DNA of 32,500 nt from Tubiluchus corallicola (Eukaryota > Priapulida > Priapulimorpha > Priapulimorphida > Tubiluchidae). A program made the translations under genes and the position numbers. The notes beneath the pieces are model-generated. The model had not been told where the DNA came from. It saw only the letters and a program-made list of their open reading frames with translations, and searched no databases. The stretch is taken from assembly GCA_030141605.1 (NCBI GenBank), contig JAQGDQ010001100.1:22501-55000 (forward strand), written 5' to 3'. Shown in pieces: positions 10,700 through 20,241 of the stretch; positions within the stretch are counted from its first letter, which is position 1, and each line of letters opens with the position of its first letter.

Positions 10700-11040
10700 A
10701 TGTTTGTCAGGGACGAGCACCAAACGTTCGAGTTCCTACAATTATAGATTCGAATAATTCAGCATTCAACCACATACGTCCTTTATCATTAAAATGTTTG
10801 AAACAGCATGCAATTAGCACAATTTTGCTGCAGTTTTTGTGCAAAATTTTTAACAAAACTAATAGTGGTTTTACTGCACAACACATTCGAGTAATATGCA
10901 TGATCTTTGTAAGACCACTGTTTACTAGTAGTTCGAAAATCTTTCTCACTCAATTCGACTTCGATTCGGATTCGAAATACTGAAATTCAGTTCCGTTCGA
11001 ATTCGCTTTCTGGTAGAGAATGATCAGCCCTAATGTTTGT
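10700..11040. mobile_element. hAT-type MITE with perfect 8-bp target duplication
   Basis: The element proper spans 10708-11032 (325 bp). It starts CAGGGACGAGCA and ends TGATCAGCCCTA, whose reverse complement TAGGGCTGATCA matches the start at 9 of 12 positions. Both sides are flanked by the identical 8-mer ATGTTTGT (10700-10707 and 11033-11040). Terminal CAGGG/TAGGG plus an 8-bp duplication are defining hAT features. The interior has TTCGAATTCG-rich patches common in small hAT derivatives and no transposase. Two overlapping antisense open frames of 60-80 codons inside it are incidental. The intact duplication argues for a fairly recent insertion. Confidence 0.85.
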
Positions 11041-11216
11041 GTGTGAGTTATGAAGTATTCGTCTCTCAGAGATTCACTCACTGACAATGAATCGTGGGAT
11101 TCATAGAACTGCCAGAAAGAATTTCTTTAGGTACTGTACTCTATAATTACGCGATTTCGGGTTGTTTTGGTGTACTCTATTATTTCTGTATATGCCAACG
11201 AATTTTTACGCCTACT

Positions 11217-11360
11217 TTAGCTGTTCTGTGAGAACTTATTGCGTGAATTACAGAAGCGTGTCATCATAGATTCTTTAAATCTACTGTAGCTGTTTTGTGA
11301 GAACTTATTGCGTGAATTACTTACAAAAAGCGTCTCGTCATAGATTCTTAAATCCTACTG
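11217..11360 (+). repeat. Two-copy tandem repeat, unit about 70 bp
   Basis: Two copies (about 11217-11286 and 11287-11360) both run from TAGCTGTTCTGTGAGAACTT (C or T at one site) through GCGTGAATTAC to CATAGATTCTTTAAATC. The second copy carries a small insertion. Its 3' part matches 9180-9240, so the duplication arose within a dispersed repeat. Confidence 0.75.
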
Positions 11361-11514
11361 TATGTAATGTTCTGTATATGTAATGTAAGAGTGCTATCGT
11401 TTGTATTTCAACAAGGGTATGTGAGGCTAAATGGGCATTTGGGGTAAAGTATTCTTCAAATGTATAACTGACAGTGTTGGTGTATATGGGATAGGCGTTT
11501 ACTAAAACTTATCG

Positions 11515-12049
11515 AAGATGATTTTTCATATACTACCCCGTTTTCAAATCCGATAATAAGTATACATTTTAACACAATTAATACTGCAAAAGCGTTTATG
11601 ATAATTAAATAATAAATTAAAAACTTAATTAGCAGCGGGCAAGCCCAACTTAAACTAACATAATTTTCAGCAGCAAAAATATTCCATGAGCGTGTTGCGC
11701 GTGTTTGCGAAAGCGAAATTGAAAGTACAGCACTGGTGCAAGATATTCAGTGTGTTGTACTAAAACTAGGCGAGTTTTAAGATAAAAATTCAAATTTCGT
11801 ATTTACTGCTGTGCTCACGCATGAGTTGTCGTCACAAACTAACACATCTGAACTGAGAAATACAGCACCTATTTTTTGTGCAATGCGTTTCCGAAATGCA
11901 GGCGCTAGTGCCCGTCTAACTAGCGAATGACGAAATGCATGTAGCAGCGAAGAACTAGTTTTGAAAAAAAATAGTACGTTTCCTTTCAATATTTTAAAGA
12001 GTAGATTGTTTTGATCTACAGTTCAAGATTGGGTCCGGTTTTCCTTTAA
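11515..12049 (+). mobile_element. TTAA MITE, family A copy 1
   Basis: The copy matches family A from ATTTTTCATATACTACC near its left end to TCCGGTTTTCCTTTAA at the right. The outermost 10-15 bases of the left end, including TTAA, have diverged or been lost. Shared landmarks are a CCGATAA motif, CAGCAAAAATATTCCA-GAGCGTGTTGC, and a terminal TTTGATCTACAGTT segment. A 70-codon minus-strand frame lies within it; part of the peptide (LVRRALAPAFRKRIAQK) recurs in copy 5, but other copies break it, so it is not evidence for a protein. Confidence 0.8.
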
Positions 12050-12190
12050 GCTTATTTATTTAGCATTTTTAGTCCAATTGATTTATAAACTTTTGTGTAG
12101 TCAGCAGTTATTAGTTCAAAATTACCCACTTGGTGCTACTACAATTAGCTGCATTCGTTTCGTTCATAAGATAACACTGCAACTTATTAT

Positions 12191-12379
12191 ATGATTATAT
12201 TATATTATATTATATTATATCATATCATATCATATATCATATCATATCATATCATATCATATCATATCATATCATATCATATCATATCATATCATATCAT
12301 ATCATATCATATCATATCATATCATATATCATATCATATATCATATCATATCATATCATATCATATCATATCATATCAT
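12191..12379. repeat. (ATATC)n pentanucleotide array
   Basis: The array opens with TATAT/ATTAT-type units and switches to about 30 near-perfect CATAT units, with three register slips (CATATATCAT). Its 70-codon open frame reads as repeated Tyr-His-Ile-Ile-Ser and is a repeat artefact. Confidence 0.95.
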
Positions 12380-12466
12380 TCATTTTCAGACAATATTGAA
12401 TAAATGTAGCAGGATTTGAAAAATTATATAACATTCATATATCAAGCAGTGAATTGGAGGAAGACA

Positions 12467-12487
12467 TATATATATACATATTATACA

Positions 12488-12528
<41 letters not shown>

Positions 12529-12536
12529 TGTATATA
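12467..12536. repeat. (TA)n microsatellite
   Basis: An 18-unit uninterrupted TA tract (about 12491-12527), flanked by shorter ATATATA stretches. It lies about 100 bases from the ATATC array, making 12191-12536 an easily unwound AT-only domain. Confidence 0.9.
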
Positions 12537-12809
12537 TGCCATTAAAACCATTAAAATACGTGGATAATCAGTGAATAAAAATTTTACAGAGATGATCTAT
12601 AACTTTTATACCTTCTATTACACGTGCAGGTATTTGAAGTCAGTTTTTAGGTTATATCTAGTTTGGCATTTACAGCTATTCAAGGCGTCGCTTAGCAAAG
12701 ATGTTAAAAGATTAACCAAGCCAAGCGCAAGTACTAAGTCGACGGAGTGTGAAAACATGACATTACGTTTTAATGACCTCCTACTAATCACCAGCCTTTT
12801 TTCTTACAG

Positions 12810-12864
12810 ATCTCGCAGCGCCCACGTGCGGGTTTACATGGAACTAGCCTGACGCATTACTTGG
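12810..12864 (+). CDS. Candidate 55-nt internal exon, gene unknown
   Basis: A branch-point-like CTACTAATC (12781-12789) is followed by a pyrimidine-rich TTTTTTCTTACAG acceptor ending at 12809. The end is a consensus donor, TTGG|GTGAGT, at 12865. The 55-nt interval is clearly GC-richer than its surroundings. It is open in only one frame, reading ISQRPRAGLHGTSLTHYL; the other two plus frames contain stops. I do not recognise the peptide. At 55 nt the exon would shift phase by one base. Neighbouring exons are not visible in the window, so it could equally be a non-coding exon or a chance combination of sites. Confidence 0.35.
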
Positions 12865-13413
12865 GTGAGTTCGGCTCCTCTTTTCTATGCATTTACGGAT
12901 GCTGTATTTTGTGTCCTTTCCTAGCATTAGATAACAGATGCAGTCAAAGCATTGAGGAGGATTATCACGTGTAGATTCTGTCCCCGGGGGCGGTGAGTTA
13001 AGTGGTTCAGCGCGGAGCGGAGAGGCACCTCTTACGTAGAATGCACGGCTGTTGTGATTGCCTGGCCTGTTTTATGAGCACCACTGCATTAGCTGGGTCC
13101 ACTTTTGGGCAATAATTTGCTGGTGAACTACGATATATGCTAGGCAGGTTCCGAATTTAGTTGAACAGAAGGCAAAGAGGTTCCGAACCACTTGGGGCAG
13201 GCTTACCTGTTGAGGAGGCTACCAAAGTTCAAGGAGGGATTAAAGTATTTTTTGTCGGGTCGCCTCTTTTGAAGTTGTGCATTTTCTTCCTAGTTTTAAA
13301 AGTGTTTCTGAATTTGTGATTAGCTAATTTTAAGTTAGTAGACTAAATGTACTTCATGATGCTGTAGCTGTATCTCCTCGTTTTTCTATACGTTTTTCGA
13401 GGAATAACTTATG
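12865..13413. other. Non-coding, relatively GC-rich stretch after candidate exon
   Basis: The interval 12950-13230 is GC-richer than the window as a whole (for example CCCCGGGGGCGG near 12983), but it has stops in all frames and no recognised domain. A minus-strand donor-like word (CAGGTAAGC) lies near 13203-13211 without a supporting exon. Confidence 0.4.
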
Positions 13414-13917
13414 TTAGGAGGAAGAAAAGAGAATTTTAAGGTATGTACCAAAAGCTTTCCTCACAAACTTATGTTACTTAGCATTACACTTGCCTACTTG
13501 AAATACTTATGTAATTAGAAAAGAAAATTCTCAGTAATTTAAGATATTCGTGAGACGTGGTAAAAACGTCACTGACTCACCGACCCAGTGTGCACCACTG
13601 GCTGACCAGAAAAGCACATTATCGATGATATTGACAGTATTCATAGTAATTTAAACTTTTGCTTAGTTTTTGCGAAGAGTGTGCTCTGATTATTTTTTCA
13701 AACTTTTCTCAATGTTGTACAAACTTGTTTCAAACGACTTACCGTCGAAATGGCTCCACGTAAAATGGTCATCGCTGGTGCTTAAATTTATAAGTTTTAT
13801 ACAGCGTATCTGCCGATTTACAAGTTTTGTGAGCACGAAAGCAGTATATAAGCAATACGTAATTTCAAGACGAATTTTTTACGTTGTATTAATGAAGTTT
13901 GTTTTCTCGTGCTTTAA
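13414..13917 (+). mobile_element. TTAA-related MITE, family C copy 1
   Basis: Homologous to 16014-16512 over its whole length. Shared landmarks are ACTTATGTTACTTAGCATTAC, the CCCAGTGTGCACCACTG region, AATTTAAACTTTTGCTT, and AATTTCAAGACGAATTTTTT near the end. It ends GCTTTAA at 13911-13917. The start (TTAGGAGGAAGAAAAG) is a degraded form of the TTAAAGGAAAAG end seen at 32271. A 91-codon open frame (13670-13945) runs across the element boundary and is not conserved in copy 2. Confidence 0.7.
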
Positions 13918-14014
13918 ATTGGTGATTCTATTCTTGTGTTCATAGCCTAACAATACAGCTATGGATTTTCATTCCGCGACACGTACTGTAATTTGTGACA
14001 GGTCTAAAGTTTTT

Positions 14015-14622
14015 AAAGGAAGACAGGATATAGTAACCTATTTTCAAGTCCGATAAAAATTATACATTTTCACATAATTAATACTTTAAAAAACGTTTCT
14101 GATAATTGAATAATAGACTATAAACTTACTTTAGGGCGAGCGAGCCCAACTACTGATGACATCACAAACTAACATAATTTTCAACAGCAAAAACATTCCA
14201 CGAGCGTGTTGCACGTGTTTTCGAAAGCGAAAATTGGAGTACAGTGTAATATATTCAGTGCGCTGTACTAAAACTAGGCAAGTTTTAAGATAAAAATTCA
14301 TATTTCAAATTTACCGCTGTGCTCACGCAGGAGCTGTCTCTCAGCAACTAACACATCTGAACTGAGAGGTAAATCACCTGTTTTTGGGCAATGCATTTCT
14401 GAAATGCAGGCACTAGTGCCCGTCTAACTAGCGAATGGTGAAATGCTCGTAATAGCGAAGACTTGTGGCGCTAACGTAAAATTGGTTTTGTGTAGTAATA
14501 ATTCTTTCAAGCAAGTCATTTTTGAAAAAAAGAATAGTATGTTTTTTGTTTCTTTTCATTATTTTAAACTAGAGTAGTTTGTTTTGACCTATAGTTTAAG
14601 GTTGGTTCCGGTTTTGCTTTGA
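14015..14622 (+). mobile_element. TTAA MITE, family A copy 2
   Basis: One of the two longest family A copies. It starts TTAAAGGAAGACAGG and ends TCCGGTTTTGCTTTGA, where the final TTAA is mutated to TTGA. Terminal inverted repeats are short (about 8-12 bases) and imperfect. The interior includes GATGACATCACAAACTAAC and GAGCGTGTTGCACGTGTTTTC. No transposase is present. Confidence 0.85.
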
Positions 14623-15036
14623 GATTACATCTAGACCCCCCCCCCGAGTTTAACAAATAGCCGTACAGTTCTTTCGCTTAGAAGCAAGAATTGTTGCACG
14701 GATACCTCATTGGAAACATAATCAGCTAATTTTGGCGCATGTTTAATACCACCACTATTATCGCTGTTATACATGATGAATGATGGAGGTACTTAATTTC
14801 TCCAGTGTTCTGTATCAGCTCGTGTTGTCCGCAGGAAGTACAGCACGTTTTGCATGCCGTGTAACCGCCTCCAAACAGGGTTATCATCATAATAACTGGG
14901 CTGCTGTTGATAATTCACGGGTATTTATGTGTCAAAACCCGCGTTATCACACGAGAAACGTTTAGTATGATTGGTAGTGCTGATGTTGGGAATTGTAGTT
15001 ATTCAGATGATAATAATTCATTTATTTTGTTAGCCT
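14623..15036. other. Non-coding stretch with poly-C
   Basis: A C10 run at 14636-14645 directly follows the family A element. The rest shows no recognised feature. Open frames of 61 and 141 codons begin here (14780 and 14907), but I do not recognise their products. Confidence 0.4.
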
Positions 15037-15290
15037 CCTTGGATACGTTTTTCAGTACTTGTCACAGAAAGATGCTATTTCAAATACATAATTATAGCTT
15101 TAAAGGTAGAGTAGCTTACTTTACTTTAATACAAGTGTTATTAGATGGCGACATTAACGAGATAAACAGCACTTGGATGCGGTTTTTAATAGTTGCTACA
15201 GAAAGATGCTATTTCAAACAGTCTAAAACTAGACTAGCTTTCTTGTGTTTGATGCAACTGTTAGTAGATGGCGACATTTACGAGTGGGCA
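15037..15290 (+). repeat. Tandem duplication, unit about 130 bp
   Basis: Copy 1 (about 15037-15161) and copy 2 (about 15171-15290) share CTTGGAT-CG-TTTTT, ACAGAAAGATGCTATTTCAAA, and TTAGATGGCGACATTAACGAG (one or two differences each). Copy 2 lacks about 12 bases of copy 1. The unit lies in a 141-codon open frame (14907-15332), but the copies are read in different frames, so the repeat is not a protein repeat and the open frame is probably fortuitous. Confidence 0.75.
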
Positions 15291-16013
15291 GTGCTAGTAT
15301 TTAGTATTACGTGTGGTGACGTCTGTCCTTAAATTAATCTATACAAACCTTCACCCCACTGTAAAGTCACATTCTAATTATACGCAATTAAAAGTGCTAA
15401 CATTAAAAAAGAAACCTTTTTTGCGAGTGGTAACACCATATCAGTTTTTTCTTATATTTTTAAATCTGTTTAATCAAAATTTGGTTTTAACACCCCCCCC
15501 CCCCCAAGAAACAAATAAGATATGGACAGATTTCAAAAAGGTGTTATTGCTTATTCGCACATATATCATTAAATCGCTCCCAAATACTGAGCATCGTATT
15601 TACAATTGTATGTATTTTTTCATCTTTTAAATCAGTATTTCAGTTAACGATTTCACATTTTATTGATTCGGTTAACTCAATATTTTTTTACTCTTATTTT
15701 TCCACCCTGTAGCCATATTGACCTCAATTAGTAGAAATTTATACTAGAATTCTCTCATGCTTTCTGCTTGCAACACCTTGGTGGTACCCTAGACTTGACA
15801 AACGCTTCATTTTATTCGAATTAAGATGGCGGAATACAATATTTTCTCTAAATCTCTCCACTTCAAAACGAAAGTCAAACAGTTTAAGTAAACACCAACC
15901 GCTTTCAATATGTCTGTGTTCAACTACTAATCATTTGTCAATGTTTGTTTGAGAAATTTTACTGAATAGCTGATGAATTGAGATCGCGCATGCGCAGACG
16001 TGTCTTGGCGTTT
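15291..16013. other. Non-coding stretch with poly-C and NRF-1-like site
   Basis: C13 lies at 15493-15505. A 105-codon open frame (15313-15630) crosses that homopolymer and is not credible as a gene. GCGCATGCGCAG at 15986-15997 is an NRF-1-type palindrome just upstream of the family C element, without other promoter signals. Confidence 0.4.
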
Positions 16014-16512
16014 GTAAAGGAAAAGAACAGGGAATTTTGAAGTATATCCCCTCAAAAAACTTTCCAGACAAAGTTATGTTACTTAGCATTACGCTTACCT
16101 GTTTGAAAGGCTTTTTTGAAAAGAAATTTTAATAATTTAAAATGCTTGCGCTAACTGTTAAAAAAACGTCATTATAAATGACTGTATCACCATCCCAGCA
16201 TGCACCACTGATTCACCGAAAACACATTGTTGATCTTGCTGACAATGTAAAGTAATTTAAACTTTTGCCTTTGTCAGTGAAAAGTGCACTAAGAACACTC
16301 TGATTATTTTTCAAACTTCGCTCAGTGTTATCTAAATTTGTTTCTAACGACTTGTTATTAAAATGGTCGCGCCAAATGGTCATCGCGGGAGTTTTAATGT
16401 AGCGTTACTGCAAATGTAAGCCCCGTTTGCAATAAGACAGCAGTTAAGTGATATAAAATTTCAAGACGAATTTTTTAAGCTTTATTTACGAAGTGTTTTC
16501 TTGCACTTTTAT
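16014..16512 (+). mobile_element. TTAA-related MITE, family C copy 2
   Basis: Starts GTAAAGGAAAAGAACAGGG (TTAA decayed to GTAA) and ends TTGCACTTTTATT, similar to the CTTTAA end of copy 1. It aligns with 13414-13917 over its length, with several small indels. No coding capacity. The 5' 20 bases nearly match the intact terminus at 32271. Confidence 0.7.
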
Positions 16513-16621
16513 TGATGGCAGCAGTTCACAAACCGCCTAGATTCGTTTTTATTTTCTAACTTTTTTTGGTTAACATTTACAATTTCTATGTCTGTTACTA
16601 CAGTGTATAATTTGTCATGTA

Positions 16622-16810
16622 CAGCTGTTTCACTCAGAACTATTTATAAAAGCTCTTTGGTAAACTGCTTGTGGTTTATTAGCCACGCAGGTGCAACTGT
16701 TTCACCCAGACCTATACAAGTTCTTTGGTGAACTGTTTGTGGTTTATTAGCCACACAGGCATTGTTCTAGCCTATATAAGTATCGCACAAAACTAATTGT
16801 GGTGGTTTAT
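16622..16810 (+). repeat. Tandem repeat, unit about 70 bp, 2.5 copies
   Basis: Copies at 16622-16693 and 16694-16759 share CAACTGTTTCACCCAGA, CTCTTTGGTAAACTG and TTGTGGTTTATTAGCCAC. A degenerate third copy (CTATATAAG...TTGTGGTGGTTTAT) follows to about 16810. Each unit contains the small dyad TGTGG-N8-CCACA. Confidence 0.75.
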
Positions 16811-17112
16811 CCGATTTTGGCGCGTGTGCCGGGTTTGTGGATACTGTTTGGATCCTGGTAGAGGGAAAAATTCTCGCAAGTTTTAATCAATTTTTTAAAA
16901 GTGCTGGCGTAGTAATACATCAAAGGTGACACAAATATTAAACCGGAATTATTTTGTAACACCTTTATTGTAGAATAATCTCAGCCGAGACTGATCTGAA
17001 TACTTCCGGTGTTGTTTCCGTTTTTGTTCTTCCTGTTTCCCGTCACTAGAATTTCTCTTGAATATTTTTTAGTAATGACATTAATTTTGTAAGATCACAA
17101 ATACCTGCAGCA
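16811..17112. other. Non-coding stretch
   Basis: AT-rich DNA between the tandem repeat and the next MITE. No open frame or known motif cluster. Confidence 0.4.
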
Positions 17113-17641
17113 TTAAAGCAAAAGACAAGGTACTTAGCATGTTGGGTTTATTTTACAGCTATCACTTAAAGTTAGAAAAGTATAACAAAGAAATGTGCAA
17201 AAAGTTGTCTATGAAGCGTAATTTGTAAAGAAATTTTCATGCGCGGTGGCAGTTATTATTCGCTTGAAGGTCGTGACGTAACTGGGAGACTTCGTGACTT
17301 TTCGTAAGCGTGCGCTGCTTAAACTCATTCGAACTTCTGCAGTTTACATAATGTTTATCTAGAAATATCACAAAATTAGCTATGTAGTTTTTTGTAAAAA
17401 CCTACTATACTTTTGACACAAATTGACTGTCCACTGCTTTTCTTCAGCCGATGAACAACGTCATTGGTGGAAGAATGGACATTCAAAATGGGAGCGCCCA
17501 AGCTTAAAATCATCACGATTTTAAAGTGATAGTACTAACTACACGAGACGCTTATCACGCTTTTGGTACTAAATCATTTTAACATTTCACGCAATCATTG
17601 AATTAAACCTGGCTTTCCAGAAGGCTTGACTTTTCCTTTAA
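17113..17641 (+). mobile_element. TTAA MITE, family B copy 2
   Basis: Starts TTAAAGCAAAAGACAAGG and ends CTTGACTTTTCCTTTAA; in inverted orientation the ends match at about 15 of 18 positions. The right arm contains GAGACGCTTATCACGC and GGGAGCGCCCAAGCTT, inverted counterparts of the left arm of 644-1654, so the two are one family. It is 529 bp against 1011 bp for copy 1, lacking much of the middle. TGACGT motifs occur on both sides of its centre. No coding capacity. Confidence 0.8.
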
Positions 17642-18104
17642 TTTGAGTGGTTTGCCTATCTTTAATACTACGATGTGTATTGATGATGTACTGTTATGTA
17701 CAAAAATGATATTTTTTTATTGTATCTGGTTGTTTTTCTCCATTATATTGTCAGGATTATTTTGCCAGGTATCAGGAGTTTGTTTTCTGAAGCATTCGCC
17801 TATGAGCCATTATATCAGGCAGACAAAACATCGTGTTTTAAAGCGCGGAAAATATTTTGTGAAGAGGCTGATTATTGAAGGGCTTTTACTTCTAATTTGC
17901 GAGGAAATGAACCTCCATGCATTTTCTCTCGACATGGGCGCTGGGATTATTTTATTTCGAAATTGAGTTGCTTTTATTACAGATGTTATTACGTAATTTA
18001 CGTTAGCCAAGTTGCTACACTTTGGGTACCCTGATGATAGCCTGCTTAAAATTTTCTTAAATTGTCTTAAATTTTCTTAAATTTCGCTTCTGTTAACTAC
18101 TTAT
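17642..18104. other. Non-coding stretch
   Basis: Two overlapping plus-strand open frames (107 and 60 codons) and one minus-strand frame (66 codons) share this interval. None shows a recognisable domain. A TTAAATT(T/G)TCTTAAAT motif repeats three times near 18045-18090. Confidence 0.4.
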
Positions 18105-18255
18105 TTAGTGCATAATAGGCTGCACGCCTATATAAGCTGGTTGTATGTTTGTAAATTTACCACTGATGATAACAGCAGTAGTCTGTCGAAACGTTTGGCA
18201 TGATTTTAACTATATAAAGTAAAAGTTTTTTTTTTATAAAATTGTGTTGTTTTGA
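18105..18255 (+). mobile_element. Penelope-like tail with hammerhead-like core, plus copy
   Basis: The core reads CTGATGA (18163-18169), stem II ACAG/CTGT (18172-18175, 18183-18186), then GAAA (18188-18191) and CGTTTGGC. This is the order of conserved parts in a type I hammerhead ribozyme. An inverted homologue lies at 20921-21062, and homology extends from GCCTATATAAGCTGG through GATTTTAAC to the T-rich tail. Known Penelope-like elements carry minimal hammerheads of this form with a short stem III. In this copy the expected GTC cleavage triplet is GGC and stem I pairing is poor, so it is probably inactive. No reverse transcriptase remnant is visible nearby. Confidence 0.55.
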
Positions 18256-18640
18256 CATAATTTATGATGCATAATTTGGCACTATTTTTGCCTATTTTAT
18301 TTCCACCAAAGAAACCTGAAAAACGCAGTCCCAAATGTGCAGGTATATGCCAAACCGAAAGCACTATGATATAAGATAAAGTTTTGTAGGGGCTGTACAA
18401 CTGCGTGAAGTCGATAGACATGATAAAGGATTATTGAATCTTTCGTGAAGGTTTTGCAATGACTTGCGTGTTTTGATACTGAGTCACAACGACTTTCTGT
18501 AAGAAGTAAAATCTTTTTGATGGTTATCTCAATAAATTATATACACCCGCATTAATGTAGACGGTTTTTGTATGGGATTCTTCCGCTGCCCTAACAACAC
18601 CCAGAATGGCATTTTACATACGAGATTCTAGATATGAGGG
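18256..18640. other. Non-coding stretch
   Basis: AT-rich DNA with a 71-codon minus-strand open frame of no recognisable product. Nothing else is supportable. Confidence 0.4.
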
Positions 18641-18705
18641 TAGGTGAACAGCCGAGTGATTACCAAGTCACACCAGCATGGTTTGCAACTGGATTGGTGA
18701 CCAGC
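18641..18705 (+). repeat. Possible tRNA-derived SINE head or tRNA relic
   Basis: AACAGCCGAGTGATTACCAAG resembles the 5' half of Ser/Leu tRNAs (GTGGCCGAGTGGTTAAGG). A B-box-like GGTTTGCAACT follows about 30 bases later at 18680-18690, matching GGTTCGAATCC at about 7 of 11 positions. Spacing is right for pol III A and B boxes, but no complete cloverleaf forms. Confidence 0.25.
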
Positions 18706-18863
18706 TAGTTCACTATTCGTCCTGTAATGCTATTTGTTGTTATTTAAAGGTCTTATGACACTGTTTTTTATGTTATTTTCTTTTATAGCATAGGCGGGAT
18801 TACATATTTCCTAATTTTTAAAACAGTTTTGATGCCGCATGTATGTAGTCATAGATGCGTGCG

Positions 18864-18897
18864 CTCTGGCTGTCTTTTGTCTGTAGAACAGCCAGAG
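18864..18897. repeat. Perfect 10-bp inverted repeat
   Basis: CTCTGGCTGT (18864-18873) and ACAGCCAGAG (18888-18897) are exact complements around a 14-base loop. The right arm abuts a 28-bp tandem repeat. Confidence 0.65.
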
Positions 18898-18944
18898 TTT
18901 TGAGGAAAGTGGATCTGTTAGAGAATTTTGAGGAAAGTGGATCT
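18898..18944 (+). repeat. Two-copy 28-bp tandem repeat
   Basis: TTTTGAGGAAAGTGGATCT occurs exactly at 18898-18916 and 18926-18944, period 28. The first copy directly follows the hairpin arm. Confidence 0.8.
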
Positions 18945-19136
18945 CTTTGTTCCCCAGAATAAACTCGACGGGGAGTATATAAAAAGATTCAAGTGATGGT
19001 TTCTGTTTAGAGAAAAATGCTGTAGCCATTGTTGGAGGGAATAGAGCTCTCTTTGTTCAGCCCCTGTTCACCCCTGCTCGCATGCAAACAGCATGACAAT
19101 GGTCGTCTCGAACTGAAGAGGAATTTTCCGTCGCAG

Positions 19137-19182
19137 CGCCATCTATAATAGTTTCGTGATGGCGGGGTTGCAGACACGTGAC
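19137..19182. promoter_or_regulatory. YY1-like and E-box motif cluster
   Basis: GCGCCATCTATA (about 19137), GATGGCGG (19158-19165; YY1-type core) and CACGTGAC (19175-19182; bHLH-Zip E-box) fall within 46 bases of locally GC-richer DNA. Such clusters mark TATA-less promoters, but no exon follows that I can support. Confidence 0.25.
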
Positions 19183-19734
19183 TGCTGCATTGTTTCAAAA
19201 GCATGGGTGATATATGATTTTTCTGACAAGCCACTTAAACGTTTGTGTGGAGTTTGTTTATTTCATTTCTATTGCGAACTTCAGTTCATCATTTGTGAGA
19301 TACCCAAGTCTGGTGCCGCCCCTCGCATTGATGCCTGTCGAAATTGAAAATTGGGCAATTTTATATTTCGTCTTTGCAACCTTCTGGATAGCACACCCAC
19401 CCTTTCTATGGCTCAGAATTACTACAGCAACAATTTATGATCAACAAAAGAATATTATAAAATACCAGTTTAGTGCAGTAATCTCACATAATGACTACAG
19501 TTAACTGTTGATGGTAGAGAAGTTGAAGTAGTTGCCACATCTCTGTAGCTGAAATAAATTTGATTTAATTCAAGTGTTCATGTTAGTGACCCTGCGTTTC
19601 TTATGAACTCGACATCTTGAAATTGAAATTGAAGCGAAAATTCTTTGGAAACTAATAATTGTGTTTAAAAAGAGCTATAAGACTAAATAAAAGTGGAGAG
19701 GTTGTCAGTTTTGAATGAGAGAGAAAGGGGGGGG

Positions 19735-19736
<2 letters not shown>
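19183..19736. other. Non-coding stretch
   Basis: Overlapping plus-strand open frames of 63 and 96 codons (19156-19347, 19214-19504) show no recognised domain. A degenerate purine-rich lead-in (GAGAGAGAAA, then a G run) begins near 19715. Confidence 0.4.
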
Positions 19737-19789
<53 letters not shown>

Positions 19790-19797
19790 TGCGTGCG

Positions 19798-19870
<73 letters not shown>
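19737..19870. repeat. (GT)25 followed by (GA)35 composite microsatellite
   Basis: An uninterrupted GT tract (19737-19787), a 13-base GC-containing junction, then an uninterrupted GA tract (19801-19870). Short G runs lie just before and after. The four open frames across it (Val-Cys and Arg-Glu on plus; Ser-Leu and Thr-His on minus) are repeat artefacts. (GT)n can form Z-DNA and (GA)n can form triplex H-DNA; they sit side by side here. Confidence 0.95.
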
Positions 19871-19871
<1 letters not shown>

Positions 19872-20241
19872 GGCGGGGGGCTGTTGGCTTTTGCTTCTAT
19901 TCGCAATCTCAGTCATAATAACTAATTAAATTCACTAAGTTGGGCTCTAGACTAGCAGGGCTGATTGTGAGTGTGGCATCTCACGCAATCCTCAGTAATT
20001 GGCATTTATGAGTAAAGAGGTAAACGTGTTAATAGCTGATATGAAACACGTCACGTGCATGTGCAGCCAGTATTATTTCCATCACACATATGGAAATGAC
20101 ATGCAAACAAATCGAGCGGCGATACCGTCGCCGGTAAGGAATCGCAGACTTACTTTAAAACACGGATGAATGGGCGGCTCAATTTTGATGAGTGCTTGCA
20201 AAGAATCAAGCATGTGATCAAGAATGTAATGCGGCTTAATT
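19871..20241. other. Non-coding stretch
   Basis: Includes a GGCGA-N5-TCGCC dyad near 20118-20132 followed by a donor-like CCGGTAAGG (20130-20138). No exon upstream of that site is convincing. Confidence 0.35.

Noticed and set aside
12191-12403. 70-codon Tyr-His-Ile-Ser frame
   Set aside because: Translation of the ATATC array.
13670-13945. 91-codon frame
   Set aside because: Lies in family C copy 1, crosses its end, and is not open in copy 2.
17643-17966. 107-codon open frame after a MITE
   Set aside because: No recognisable domain, and shares its interval with an overlapping frame on each strand; no splice or promoter support.
19652-19925. Val-Cys/Arg-Glu and Ser-Leu/Thr-His frames on both strands
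   Set aside because: Translation of (GT)n(GA)n; four overlapping frames on two strands cannot all be genes.
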